A stretch of DNA of 64,000 bases from Neostapfia colusana (GCA_030760725.1 JASWHV010000003.1:63507264-63571263), one strand, 5' to 3'; shown: positions 45,426-58,803, numbered from the stretch's first letter. A program made the numbers and translations. Notes: generated from the letters alone by a model not told the origin.

Positions 45426-47900
45426 TTAAATTACAATTATAAAATTAGCTGCCTCATTAAAAACCTTTAAATAAAACCTCACTTTAACTACATGAGGAAA
45501 AAACCCTAAAGAAAAAAAGAGTACAACCCAGCTCTTTGTGATCTTAATCCAAAATCTAAAGTCCAAACTACAAAGTCCAACAGATAATATTACAGCCAAC
45601 ACACTAACATAGTCAATGTCAAATTGTGAATCAGATGTGTCGGCAAGATATAAATTCGTCATCTTTTCTTCAAGGTTGTTGTCCACAATGTTGTGTTGTT
45701 GTCCAGCATCATCTTGCTCCCAATCCTTCAGCAATAACAGCATCTCCACATGCCCTGGAGTCAATTTCGGTCGACGTTCTTCAATTAATCTGCCACACAA
45801 GCTAAAAGTAGACTCAGACGATATAGTTGAAACAAGTACAGTCATGATATCTTGACAAAACAAGATATGTTCTTTTATGATCTTGCCACCAGTTAAGTAT
45901 ACTAAAATTATCATCAAAATGAGTCACGGAATCACTATCCAACTATGAAGTTAAGTCAGAAACAGAGTTATGCAATGCAGCAGTAGCACTAGCACTAATA
46001 CCAGAAACAGATGTAGCAACAGCAACCCCAGGATCAACTCAAGGAGTAGTTCTAGCAAATATGCCGTTCCAAGAGCTTACTTGCTTACCTGCTCCAGAAT
46101 TAGGTTGTGGAGGTCTTTGAAGTCTAACAGATTTAAACTTTGACTCATATTTCACAAACAAGTTAGTTAACTCAGATCTAACATTATTGTAGTAAGCATA
46201 ATAGTCAATGTTAAGAAATTGAGAAAGTAATTGAAGTGCACTATTAAAACCACGTAACTTAGCTCTAGGATCTAAAATAAAAGCAAGAGGGAATATAAGA
46301 CTGGTACATCAGCCCATTACTTAAGAAACTTTAATTTCATAGTGACAACAATATCTCTAAGAATAGGATCATTTTTATACTGATTTAAATGATCAGCAAT
46401 TTCAAGGATAGCATGCATCATTAATGGAGAAATAGGATAATAGACACCAGAAATTGAGACAGTGGATACATAAAACAACTCCAAAAACTTTAACATATCC
46501 TCAGCCACATACCAGTGTGCATCTGTAAGTAGTTGCCCCCCCCTTCCCCAACCTGGTAATGGGTTTGAATAAAAACAGAAAAGGTTTCTTTGTATGGAAG
46601 AAGATGTTTCAACATAAGATAAGTGGCATTCCATCTTACATCTATGTCCAAACTAAACTTATGGGGACGAACCCACATAGACAAGCAAAAAGTCTTATAT
46701 GAGGCAATTCTTTGATTAGATGAGTTTAAAAAAGATATAGAAGTTCTAAAATCCTCTAGATAGTTTTTAGTTCTTTTCAAACCAGATTTGACAATGAGAT
46801 TAATAACATGACTTGCACATCTTTAATGCAATAAGTTTGAACCAACATATGATGACAGTAATGGAGCTAACTGTTGTATAGCACGAGTGTTAGCACTAGC
46901 ATTATCAAGTGTGATAGACAGGACTTTAGATGGCATGGCATATTCAGAAACCACATTGCAAATACGCTCAGCAATATTAATTTCAGAATGAAAGCAATCA
47001 ATCAATCGCATGCCAACAATCCTTTTTCTAACTCCCAATCACTAGTGACATAATGAAAAACAACACTAAGGTAATCTTCTTTTGCATTACCAGACCAGAT
47101 ATCAGAAGTCAAACACACACAGGAGATTTCATTCAACATCTCAATAACACTAGACTTTTTCAATGTAAGATAGTCCATAAGATCCCTAGTAGTGGTATGC
47201 CTAGATACATGTTTAAAACTGGGATTATGAGCAATCCGAATGTAATCTTCAAAAGCAACAGTTGCACCAATGTTCAAAGGGAGATCAAGTCTTGCTATCA
47301 TCCTAACCAATTCAGTTCTAACAATTTCAGGATTATATTGGCAATGACAAACAACACCATCAGAACTGTAATGTAAATGAGATTGACAAGTAGCAGAGGC
47401 TGCCATAGCCTTCCTATTACATTTAGCAACATGTCTAAGTAAATGACTTGTTCCACCACTACTTCTAGCACTCAGTTCTGTTTTACAAAAATTACACCTA
47501 GCTGCATATCTGATTTTCTTACCATTCACAATTTGAGTGAGCACTTCCATGTTCCGCCACACATCTTGATATAGAATTACCCTGACGATTCCTGACATCA
47601 AGTACATAAATGAGGTTTAAATTCTTAATGAACATGAACGTGTTACAGTTTAAATCAAGAAATCAAGATTGCAGACCTTTTGCATGTTGTGCTTGCACTA
47701 GGGCTTGGGCTACAATCAACATCAGCAGTTGCATCCGCCGCCTCGGCTGACGAACCAGTCGCCGCCACAACTCCGAACATGGCTCACCTCCTCTGACGTC
47801 AACATCGTTGTCTTCATCATCGCTAGTGAGCCCCTGCAAATGAAGGTCCTCGTTAATGGAACCAATAACATTCGGAGGAGTTGATGAAGCATGGTCGACA
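45426..47900 (-). pseudogene. hAT transposase with BED zinc finger, decayed
   Basis: In minus-strand order: an acidic N-terminal piece (SINEDLHLQGLTSDDEDND, about 47860-47800); a BED finger with CNFCKTELSARSSGG and LLRHVAKC; then NPSFKHVSRHTTTRDLMDYL and CLTSDIWSGNAKEDYLSVV (47607-47002). Next are the RNase H-like core (LSITLDNASANTRAIQQLAP, 47038-46823; VDVRWNATYLMLKHLLPYKE region, 46780-46317) and the hATC dimerisation domain (STISSESTFSLCGRLIEERR, 45917-45430). Frame changes between these blocks and stops within them show that it is inactive. All domains of a full-length transposase are represented. Confidence 0.85.
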
Positions 47901-47929
47901 ATGAAGAGGGGGCGACGCCACGACGGCAA

Positions 47930-48148
47930 GATCCGGCCGGCTACACGCGCAGGCCGGCGGTCGAGAGCCCGATACCCGAGAGGAGCGACGGCTGAGTCGC
48001 CGAGAGAAACGACCGAGAGGAGTGGCGACCGAGAGCCCGTAACCCGAGAGGAGCGGCGATCGAGTCGCCGAGAGGAACAACTGAGAGGAGCGGCGACCGA
48101 GAGCCCGAGACCCGAAATGAGCGGCGGCCGAGTCGCCAAGAGGAGCGG
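47930..48148 (-). repeat. Tandem repeats in the 5' region of hAT-B (part 1)
   Basis: Imperfect tandem units of GAGAGGAGCGGCGACCGAG with interspersed GCCCGAGACCCGAGAG. The array resumes at 52439-52680 on the far side of the LTR insertion, so it was one array before that insertion. Confidence 0.8.
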
Positions 48149-51100
48149 TGTCACAGCTCTGATACCACGCTGTGAGGGACTGCCCCGTCGACAACAGAAC
48201 CTCGCCCCGAACAGGACCTCGTTGGGTGGTGCCGTGATATGCGACACCCAACAACACACAAGTCGATGAAACACATCACATTACATAAATCATTTGTGGA
48301 AGCGTACAAAAGTGTTTTACATATACTTATCTCAAAATAAGCTACAGCGGAAGACTATAACTCTCACAACTCATTTATAACTTAGCAACAAAGAAACAGT
48401 CCAGCCCTCGGACGTTTCTTACTAGCAACACGAAGAACAATCTGCACCGGCGAGGATGCTCTTGAGTAACTACTCGGAGGTTCCCAAGTCTCATCGGCAT
48501 CCCTTCATAAGCATGAAGTCAAACCTGCAAAACAACTCAGATAGCATCCGTGAGCACAACGCTCAGTAAGACTTAACCGTCACCCTAAACATGAAACTCT
48601 ATGTGAGGTTATAAACCTAAAGTAGGACGACATAATGCATAATAAACTCGCCTAAAAGTGATTCCTTACTTTTAGGTATTATTTGCAGCAATTTTAAGTA
48701 ACCTTGGGCACGCCACATCGGGAGTCCACAATCAAACAAGAAACGCTTTCCCCCGATGTAAATTGCTCACGGCATAAAAGAATCGAGTTTGCACTAGCTA
48801 TTCATCAATGATGCATAGCAAAGATAGTATAAACTTCAAATCAATGTGATTAGTTCCTTTCTCATGCAAGTTCTTACTACGTCACGACTGTGAGAACAAG
48901 TATGCTCGGTCCATCCCGTGAGCGACGGTGATTCGAATCAATAACACCCGGATTACACGACACATACGCCCGTACTCGACGTTGCCTACAGCAACCATCA
49001 CTGACATCGTACGCGGCAGCCTTTCTCCCGTTTCACCCCGTTGAATCGATCAAGTCGCCCCATATAGTAGCCACTCTCATGGTGCACCTACCAACATGAG
49101 ATGTCATGAGAATGTTCCCCACGTACTGCACACCGGCCGTCCGCCTGAGGCAACCCGAAAAGTCCCAACGACAGCTTCCCGAGGTACATCGGTTTACCGG
49201 GTCCCATAATACCAGCATGAGTCCGGTACACAACTCAAACTTGTTCAACAGGGCCGCATACGGATCGGTCCTTGACCGATACGGACAGGTCTATAGCACC
49301 CAAGCCCCTATGTCCTGCTGCCCCTACAACCTTCCGGTCTCAACTTTAACTTGCTAATTTATTTTTAACCAATCCCGTATGCCCCTGTTGTTCCTGAACA
49401 TGCGAATAGCATCTCACCACTCGACTTCTACCGAACCGTACTGAAGCATGGCAGTTCTACACGGTGAAAGACACCTACCCAACACTCCATGGGTAATTTG
49501 GTTATGCAAGAGGAGTATCAAACACTAGACCTAATGCACAGTTCATATCTTAACCAAAAGTGAATACAAAAGGGAAACTACACAGCTGTTAAATGCAAAC
49601 CGGAGCTTGCCTATTTTGTAGGGTAGTCCTATATAAGTGGTTAGTATCCTTGCTGATCAACTCTTGATTCTTCGGAGCTTGATCCACTTCAATGAATCGC
49701 TCCTTTGGATCCCCTTCGTCGTGGTTCCTATTGAAATGCATATGCACATGTTTTATAGAATGTAATGGAAAGAAGTTATAGAATGAAGTTCTTAGGAACA
49801 GAGGTTGTGTCGAAGAGCCAGGAATAGCTTGGTTTGCCTCTGTTGTGCAAAGAAACAAAAATGACTAAATTGATCTTAGTGTTTTAGCTATACACTAATC
49901 ACTTTCCCTAATGAACATAATAGATGAGCTGAAAAGATTTGAAAGCAACTGAAGAACAAGAACTCCAATGGCCTCAAAAATTTTACAGCTGATTCTACAC
50001 TACCTAGGGATTTAGCTTTTCAAATTGTGTTCTCCATAATTCTCACATGTCTCTCATGTATTTCCACCTATACATAAGTATGGAGGATAAGAACAGTGCG
50101 TTCAAGGGATCAGCTTGAGCTGATAATTTACATGTGAATTCTTGGTCGCATGAAAGTAATGTGGTCCAAAATTTAGACCTTTTACTTGAGTAGTTCTTCC
50201 AGAACAATTCTTTAAGCAATTCTACTCAAAAGAATTTATTCTGAAATAATGTGCATTTTTATGCTCAACTAAGTGAACTACAATTTCAAATTTGTCTCAG
50301 AGAGCGTGCCTAAATTTTCCTACAATTTTTGGAGCTATGGATTGCCCAGAATAGATTTTACAAGTAGGAAACATTTTCTGAAAATGTTTCTGGACTCCTA
50401 TGAACATAGCAGATTGTTTTTAGCAAATTCCTACTCAAATGATCTTCAAATGAGCTGAAAATTTTTTAGAAGGTCAGCACTATGATAAAGAATATAGGCA
50501 AAATTTGAGAATTTTTGGATAACCCAAACTCCCTTAATAATTCTTTTTCAGAAAACCTTCAAAGAATTTTCTAGAATACAATATTGACTTTCATACAAAT
50601 TTGAGTTCATATTTGGATAGATCTCTAAAAAATAAATCCAACCCAATTGGAATTACTCAAATTGGAGGTTTCTACACAGAGACATGAATTTCCAAAGTTG
50701 TAGCCATCTCTGGAATTATTTTCCCTACTAAAAAGTGAGCTGGACCCACTGTTTAAATCTCAGCCAGTAGAATTGCAGCCACACCGGGTCCACAGGTCTC
50801 CAGCACGCCAGCACACCGGATCCGGGGCACAAGACGGGCCCGCCCCTTCTTCCACCTCCCGCCGGTTCCCAGCGCGCGCCCGCGCGCTCAGCTCGCCGGA
50901 GCAAGTCGGTGCTCGGTCGCCACCGTTCCTGGCCACCATCCGAGCTAATACTCGCCGCCAGGGCGTTATTGACATCAAGGAACACGGCTGTGGGGTCATC
51001 TCGGGCTGCCGGTGACCGGAAATGCCTCGGCGATGTGCGACGGCCTCGGTTGAGGTTCGGCACCATCGCCCGCGGTCCCTAGCCCGCCAAAACCTTGACC

Positions 51101-52438
51101 GATGAGCTCTACAGCACCAGTGCACATCTAGGAAGCTCGACAAGGCCTCAAAGGTGTTCAAAAACGGCTGCAAGTTGGTCGACACCGTGTGACCGATCGT
51201 GTCCGTCATGAACGCCCTTGATCAGGCTCAAAGTCCGTCATCCCTAGCCGGTTTCATGCAACAGATGCTAAAAGGATTCTGATCGCCGGCTAGTCCAGCA
51301 CATATGTGCCAAGTTTGATAACCTAAGAAGGATTGGAGAGGGGGAATTTGCAGAAATCGTACCGGACGTTCGCTGTGAGGCTGCCGGGACAAAATCTTCA
51401 AATTGGCCGTCGATGCTGCACGGCGTGGCTTGAGATTTGGTTGAGAGCAGCACCAACACAGCACGCTCCGGTGGCCTTGATCGCCCGACCGTGAAACCTC
51501 CTGTGGAGGGCTGTCCACGAGCGCCCAATCACCGTGCTTGAGCTAGGTCACGGCAGACGGTGCTGATCACGGGAAAAGAGGCTGAAGCTCGCCGGTTTCT
51601 AGGTCGGGGAGGTGTGTATTGAGCTCAGGTGTAGTTTAGCAACTCGGGGAGGAGAGGGGCGCGATGTTTTGCTGTTTTCCCGATCAGGCCGAGCAGCGGA
51701 TGGAAGAGAGCTCCGCTCGGTGTTCGCTCACGAGGAGGACATGGCAAACGCTGTTGGCTCGGTCTGAGGGTGAAGGATCACGTCAAAGACCCCGAGTGAA
51801 CCGCCTCTGGCCGCGAGTGCTTGGGGGAAAGCAGCAGGAGGTGGCGCCGGGCTTCTCTCGGTGGCACACATGGGGGAGAGCTGCTCGTGGGTGTGAGACA
51901 GAGAGTTAGACTTAGTGTGTAAGGCACAATTCAGCTCTATGGCATGTGGGTCCCACCCCACCTTTTCCTCCCAAATATCTTCTCAAGTTAATCCTCCCAA
52001 TTCCACAATTCTGAGTTGCAAAGGTGAGCTAGAATTTGAATTCTCCAATTTCAGTTTGAATTTGCATGGCAAATTTGAATTTGGTTGGAATTTGCAAATG
52101 CTTCTCTTTAACTCCTTTTTGAGCCCACCCTAATGACAAGTTTGTCACCCACCTCCATACTTTCCAACAATATGGCTGCATGTTTGTTCAAAGTTTTTGG
52201 CCACCATTTGTGTGAACTTTGAATTTCAAATCTGATTTTTAAACTTGTATGCAAAGGGTGTTTAATTCCTTATTGGTTCAACACTTTCAAATAAATATGT
52301 GAACCTCAATTTGGACACTCATCCATGTATCACCTTGCATGAAGAAAAAGTTTTAGCAAGTCCCATTTTTCATGTCTTTGCCACACATATGAACTCAAAC
52401 CTCAGTTTTATTCATGTACATGTTTTGGGACTTTTACA
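48149..52438 (-). mobile_element. Lone 4.3-kb LTR of a gypsy (chromovirus-like) element
   Basis: On the minus strand it starts TGTAAAAGTCCCAAAAC. With 48149 as the other edge it ends GAGCTGTGACA and is flanked by AGCGG on both sides (48144-48148 and 52439-52443). An alternative edge is 48171, where the minus strand reads CCTCACA, the ending used by the sister LTR at 53207. In that case the intervening TGGTATCAGAGC (48156-48167) is a retained primer-binding site matching initiator methionine tRNA. Short ORFs inside are incidental. No gag or pol accompanies it. Confidence 0.78.
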
Positions 52439-52700
52439 AGCGGCCGAGAGGAGCGACAACCGAGTCACTGAGAGGAGCGGCGACCGAGTCGCCGAGAGGA
52501 GCGGCCGAGAGGGCGAGAGGAGCGGCGGGCCGTGGGCTGGTGGCCAAGAAGAGCGGCCGAGAGGACTAAGGAGCGACGGGCCGGCGGGCGGCGGCTGAGA
52601 GGAGCGGTGGCCTGGCCGAGGAGCGGCGGGACGGTGGCCGAGAGACCGAGAGGAGAGGAGGAGGAGCGGCGGGCGAGAGGATCAGAGGACCGGGCGATTT
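52439..52700 (-). repeat. Tandem repeats in the 5' region of hAT-B (part 2)
   Basis: Continuation of the GAGAGGAGCGGCGACCGAG array that the LTR split; it degenerates towards 52700 before the subterminal GGGCC repeats. Confidence 0.75.
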
Positions 52701-53206
52701 AGGGTTAGGGTTGGGGCAGGCAGCCGGACGGGTTATATACCCAACCGTGCCGGGTCGGGCCGTGCCTACATCCCACGGGCCATTCAGGCCACCCATCGGG
52801 CCGACCGGGCCGGCAAATAATCGGGTCGTGCCGTGCCCTCCCAACGGGCCTGATTCTAAGCCCAAGCACAACCTGTGTCTTGCTTCTGGCCGGCCTGGGC
52901 CCGGTGTTCTCCGTTCCAGGTTGGGTTTGGGCTGGGCCGATTTTGTCGTGCTTCGGGTTGGCCCGTTTGACCCGGCCCATTTGGCCATCTATACATTTAG
53001 TTGCGTAACCCTAACCCTACGTACCAACTCCCAACCTAGCTGTGAGCCCCATCCCCGTGCCCGACGCTCCGACCAGCGGCCGCCACGAAGTCCCACTCGC
53101 GGGCTCATCGCCGTCCGCTCCGCTCCTCCACGCTCTCCTAGTCGTCGTCGCTGCTCCGTGCCTACGCGCCCGCCCAGTCGTTGTCATCCTCCAGGGCTCA
53201 CCGAGT

Positions 53207-56200
53207 TGTGAGGACCACCCTGTGGTTCACCCACTTCGAGATCGCAGAGGGTGGTGTCGTTCTATGCGGCACCCAACAACACACAAGAAAAGAATATGAA
53301 CAACATACAAACTTTTATTTGACATAAAAACACAGCGGAAGTCTTTTACAAACTTATTTATACAGCGGAAGTATTATACATACTAGTCTTTTATCCTATC
53401 TATGCAAAAGTGCAGCCGTCCTGCCCGGGGACGCTACACACTAGCATCATACAACCGAAGATCACGGCGGCGTGCAGGGCTCCAGCTCGTACGTGTACCC
53501 CAACGGGGGCATCGCCTCGTCCTCGGACCCTTCCTCATAACTCTCACCTGCACACAGCTCAAATATTGCAACCGTGAGCACGATGGCTCAACAAGGCTTA
53601 ACCGACAACCCTAGTCATGAAACTCTACATGCATGGATGTGTAATATAGGAAAAAGACTTTGCAATAAAGACACGCCTACATGTTAATCCTTACTCTCAA
53701 TTTTATAGCAGCAGTTTAATGAGCCTTAGGCAACCCTCACATCGGAAGTCCACAATCAAACAAGAAACACTTTCCTCCGATGTGGTGATGCCCAAAATAG
53801 AAGATAAACTTAATGAGCTCTACATCTGCAGCAGACATGGTTTCAAGACATTAATAGTTCAACACAGCATAATTTCATTCCTCTGGCTTCTTTCATTTCT
53901 TACTACGTCACAGAACAGTGAACAAGCGGTACTCAAATAACTGCGAGGGACGGTGATTGCAGTCAGGAGACACCCGGACAACACGTCACATATACCCACT
54001 TTCAGAAGTGTGGTGCCACACACCTTCCTACTCTGTTGTATGCAACAACCTTTCAAAGGAAACCCAAATGCCAAACCAGTCCATCCGTAACGGGTAGGAG
54101 GTCTCCGCGTGGAGCGTGTCTGTGCCCACCGGCAGATTTACACCTTGCTACCCTCAACCCACTCCTATAAAACGGTTGGGTAAGCCTCGGCACCCAGGTT
54201 AACCAATTACATCGGTTTTCTGCTTGTGTCAGTATGCCATCTGGTACTGTTTGATACTTGTTCATCAGTCCCGCACACGACTCGGTTCTCAATCAACACC
54301 AACCGGGCTACGCACGTGAGACCTCCGCTCACTGCATCCTATCCCCCTACTGGGTCTCAATTTCACATTCTTAAGCCGTTCTCTACTCTTTTCCATACCG
54401 TGTAATAAAACCTTACCTCGCAAGTAGATTCCAACTACTCGACTTCTACCGAGATGCTAAGCACATTAGCATGGCATTCTCGACTCGTCAACTCTGTAAA
54501 CTACCCAACCCTTCATAGGATTTAAAGTCCTGCAAGTGGGGTTTCAAACACCTTAACTCTAATGCAAACATTTCAACCTAGACATAAGTGATACAAATAA
54601 AAAACTTTATAGAAGGTAATTAAATGCAAACCGGGGCTTGCCTGGTTGCGAGTCAAAAGGAAAGTTAGCTTCTGGTGGGAGGACGTCCAATGGATCCGGG
54701 GTGTCCTCAACTTCGGTCACTATATGCAATGTAGCAAAATATATGTATAAGTGCTAATGAAGTATAAGAATTATACTTCTATTCATAGCTACTGCTATTT
54801 AAGTTCCTTAATTGGCTTCGGGATTATTCCATTGTATACTAGACTCTCTAAGGATGATCTGAGCAAAATTTGGAAAAATTTCATTGAACCTTGTGGTCTC
54901 CAAAATTCCCACAAATACCAGGCTTCTCTGAATTTTTGATCCCAAATTTGAAGTTTTGACATGGATAAAAGTGGAAGATATAATTAGAGTAGGTCTCTAT
55001 GGTTCTAACAAAATTTGTTTCACTATTTTGGGAGCTACCTACAGGGAGAAATGGAATTTTGAAGTTGGACAAAATTACTGAAAAGTTTCTGTTTAGAATT
55101 TGAAATTCCAAATGAAGGCTGAACTTAGGGAGACAATTTAGACTAGCAAATGAACTCCAATAAAGCTCAAATTTTTATAGGATATCACTAATATTATGGA
55201 GGATCTTCTGACCATATTTGAGGAAATTCCATAACAGGGATCTTCTGAAATTAATTCCCAACAATTTAAATCTGATGAATTTTGGAGAAAATTCCAGAGA
55301 TCTTCAGACCAAATTCTTTGCATTTCTGCAAATTACTGACTTAGAGGAATTCAACAAAATTTGTTTCACAAATTTTGGACATCCCTACAGAAAGTTATGG
55401 AGGTATGAAGTTTGGACCATTTTTCTAGAAATCAATTCTATAATTTTTAGCTAATTTATTTAACCCTGAGATAACCTACTGATTAAACCCTCTAAATAAG
55501 CTCCAAAAATCCTAAATTTTTTACTGAAGATCAGGAACTATGAAAATGATTGGCTGCCCAAAATTGGTAATTTTTCATTGAGAATCCTTCCTGGAATTAA
55601 TTCCTAAAGGATTTAATAAAAAGAATTCTACAGAAATTCGTGGGCATCTTCATAGAAAGCAATTTGTTTTTATGCAAAATACTTCTTATGAGGAATCCAA
55701 AAAAAATTGTGTCACTAATTTTGGAGCTTTTCTACACAGAGATATGGGTTTTTCAAGTTTGAAAAACTTTCTGTTTGAATTTTTACAGAGAGCACTCAAA
55801 TGTGGGGCCCCCTCGTCAGTTCTTTCTTCAACCTTGAGTCAGAGATCCCGCGCACACAGCGCCCGATCATGGCGCACACTGTTCTCGCTCGTTTCTCAAC
55901 CATTTTTGCTCCAGTTTCGCCCTACACGACCGTTGAAACGTGGCGCAGCTGCCGGGCAAGGTCTCACCCCTTGAAAATGGCCAGAAAGGTCGGCACCGAT
56001 GGCGGCACTTGGCGGTGCTACATCAACGCGTTACGGCGTATCCCAAGCCAATTTCAACCGCAAAATCTGTCGTACAACATCCCTAGAGCTTGTGAAACAT
56101 GGAACACATGCCAATCCTTGCAGCAAAGGCGGGAAAAGGGGGTTCACCGGAGGACCAACCCGTTTTTGTCGCCGCCGGTGAATTCTCATCGCCCGGGGCG

Positions 56201-57788
56201 TGCGATGGACGGTTTGCTTCGGTCTTCGGTGTGGGAGGGCGCTAGGAGCCTTAGTAGCTGAGATTTGAATGGTAGAACGGATGATCAAGCGTGTGGAGAG
56301 AATTTCCCGATTTAGTTTTGATCGGTTCATCACGTGCACCGGTGCCAAAACACAAATTCCGGCGAGCCGGCAAGGAAAGCGAGCAAAAGGGGATCGGGAG
56401 AAGCATCTACACCTTGTGGCACACCTTAGGGCGAAGATTAAGGTGCCGGAGAGGCACTGGAGCGGCCTGGCGACGTGAAACCAAGAAGACTGCAGAGCTT
56501 TGTTTTCTTCCGGCGAAGAACAGCTTGGGCACGGCGAGGGAAGGTCGGGGACGAGCTGAGGAGCAGTGAGAATCATCGAGGAGGCGCCAGCGGAGCTTGT
56601 GGGCGGCTCAGCTAGGCGCTCACATCGCCGGAAGGTGATCGGCGATGTGGAACCGAGAGAAAACGGCGTGCTCTGTGTTTCTCGGTCGCACGCTCGAGCG
56701 AGGGGGCTAAGGGAAGCTTCAGTGTAATGTGGAGAAGCGAAGTTGAGTTGTGCCTGCTTTCTAGCTATCACCCACGCACGAAAATCTGCCTTCAGGAGCA
56801 AGTTATCGCAAGCTGCTCGGTGGAGCTTCGGGCGGGGGTGTTCTGCGGGAGCTGGCACGCGCTGGTGATCAACCGAGGGAAAACAGAGAAATTGCTTCTG
56901 TGGGTGGCTGACTAATGGGTCCCCCACCCCTCATTTCTTAATCAATTTTTCCACTGATCATTTTCCACAGCTACCCACAATTAAAAGCTTTGCTTCACCT
57001 CAAAGTCATGGTTTGAAATCTTTGAATTCAAATAATTTGAATTCTAGTGTGGAATTTGAACTGAATTTGGTTATTTGAATTTGAATTCTCCCTTTGCATT
57101 GTTCCAAAAACATAGCAAACCAACTCAAATATTTGTGAATTTTTGCATGGCTGCTAATTCAAATGTGGAGAACACATTTGTGGAACCAAATTTGCAAATT
57201 GAGGATGTTGGGATTTAAAACTGAAATTTAAATTCAGATTTCAGGGCTTCCTCATCTCCATGTTTGGAAGTTTTTGGGAAGTTTGAATCTTCACTTTGAA
57301 CTCACACCATTATAATTCAAAGTTTTTAATTCTCCTCATTTTTTCTAAGTGTAAACGTGCTGAATTTCTTGCTACCACTTTTTGAGGATTTTACATTCAC
57401 TTTCAAATTTGAATTCAGCTCACAATTGGAAATGATCATGTTTAACTCCTTTTTAGCCCACTCTGAAATTAGAATGTGGCCACCATGAATTCCCTGGAAT
57501 TCAAAGATATGAGGATACATGTGTGCTCCAAATTTTTGTCAGCAACTTGAGGGAAACAATTAAGTTCAAATCTGAACTTGAACCCCCCTTAAACATAAGA
57601 ACTTTACACATGGTGTTTAATTCAACCTTGGCTAAACACCTTCAAATGAATGTGAGAGCTTGTTTGGTTGGACACCTATGTGCATCATCACGTGTATAAA
57701 TTTTTTTGTAAATCCCATTTTTATGCATTTCAACACAAATGGGAATCAACATTCACTTTATTGACTTCTCATTTTTGGGAGTTTTACA
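53207..57788 (-). mobile_element. Lone 4.6-kb LTR, diverged sister of 48149-52438
   Basis: On the minus strand it starts TGTAAAACTCCC and ends GGTCCTCACA. It is flanked by CGAGT (53202-53206) and GGAGT (57789-57793), a 5-bp target duplication with one change. It shares ordered blocks with the other lone LTR, such as CACCCAACAACACACAAG, AGTCCACAATCAAACAAGAA and CCGGGGCTTGCCTGG-like segments, but is clearly diverged. It interrupts the leader-like right part of hAT-A. No internal region remains, so it is most simply a solo LTR. Confidence 0.8.
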
Positions 57789-58493
57789 GGAGTCGCCTCG
57801 GCTGCTTCCCGTCTTCGGCACTCTATGTCTCTGCCTGCCGTCCACCTCGTCAACTCTGCGCTCTCTGCCGACGCGAGCCAGCGACAATCACCATGCCAGC
57901 GGCTAGCACCTTTGCACTTTGCCATGTTGCCGTCTCGGCCCTCTCCAATCATCGAGGTGAACACTTCTAATTGCTTGGCTTCGAACACCTTTACCGGTTC
58001 TGCTTGAGTGCTTGTGCTCTTGATTAGCTGATATATATGCCTATACCTGGGCTTGAGTGATTGATCTATCTATATGCCTGTGTGCACTTGATTAGCTGAT
58101 TTATATTATATGCCTATACTTGTGCACTTAATTTATACTTGTTTATGTTGTGTTAGTCTGATTACCTCATTACTCCATGTCATATATTGTTACTAAATGC
58201 TAAAAGTCAGCTAATTTACATGCTCTGCTAATGCAAATTAATCACATGGACAAGTTGATCCCATAGTCATGAGTTCAGTTCAGGAAGCACAACATTGCTG
58301 CAAAACATATTACAGTATTACACAACATAAGTTCTATTTTCGGGTAATATAGGTAACCCGAACCCGTATTTTCGGGTACCCAAAAATTTGGGTATAATTT
58401 CGGGTAGCTATTCTAAAAACCCGAATTATAAAAATCCCGAATTACCCGACCCGAAATTTCGGGTAATCCCTAACACCCACCGCTAGCTGTTAC

Positions 58494-58694
58494 TCATCGG
58501 ATTTGAGAAGGGCGAAACGGAAAAGCTAAGGCTATCCGCACTCATGTACTCTAGAAACTTATTCTAAACGAATATTCTCAGCTCTTTTCAGCACACTCTA
58601 AAAGATTCTATACTTTCTAGAACTTGCTTCCGCACTCATCGTACTTCCTAAACAAACTCTATATCGACCGAAATATATTATTTACTATATTTCC
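58494..58694. other. Intergenic DNA after hAT-A
   Basis: Nothing recognisable beyond the target duplication. Confidence 0.4.
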
Positions 58695-58803
58695 TCCATC
58701 TTTTTCTTTTACTCTTTCTTTTCTCTCTCTCTCTTTTCCTTCTATTTTCTTTCCTTTCTTCCTCTCTTCTTTTCTTTCTATTTTCTTTCCTTCTATTTTC
58801 TTC
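58695..58803 (+). repeat. Polypyrimidine (CT-rich) tract
   Basis: More than 100 bases of almost pure C/T (TTTTCTTTTACTCTTTCTTT, then CTCTCTCTCT and TTCTATTTTC repeats). It could be a decayed microsatellite or a promoter Y-patch, but no gene with a recognisable product follows directly. Confidence 0.8.

Larger units (their letters stand above)
45118..52993 (-). mobile_element. hAT-B: nested hAT element with transposase pseudogene
   Basis: The ends are TATAGATGGCCAATGGGCC and the inverse of TATAGATGGCCAAATGGGCC, with GGGCC/CCGGCC subterminal repeats. The flanks are CATTCAGT (45110-45117) and CATTTAGT (52994-53001), an 8-bp target duplication with one transition. It lies within hAT-A. After subtracting the LTR at 48149-52438, about 3.6 kb remain, a normal size for an autonomous hAT element. 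Transposase reading frames run on the minus strand from about 47900 to 45426. Confidence 0.85.
44898..58485. mobile_element. hAT-A: outer hAT element holding later insertions
   Basis: The ends are GAGAGGTGGGCAGAAAACCC and the inverse of TAGCGGTGGGTGTTAGGG. They are followed inwards by GGGTA/ACCCGA-rich subterminal repeats and flanked by a perfect 8-bp repeat GCTGTTAC (44890-44897 and 58486-58493). Without hAT-B (45118-52993) and the LTR at 53207-57788, only about 1.1 kb of its own DNA remains, including an exon-like CT-rich leader at 53003-53206 / 57789-57960. It has no transposase of its own. Confidence 0.88.

Noticed and set aside
48149..57788. One LTR retrotransposon bounded by the two giant LTRs
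   Set aside because: The DNA between them is the end of hAT-B plus hAT-A, with no gag-pol, PBS or PPT, and each LTR has its own target repeat.
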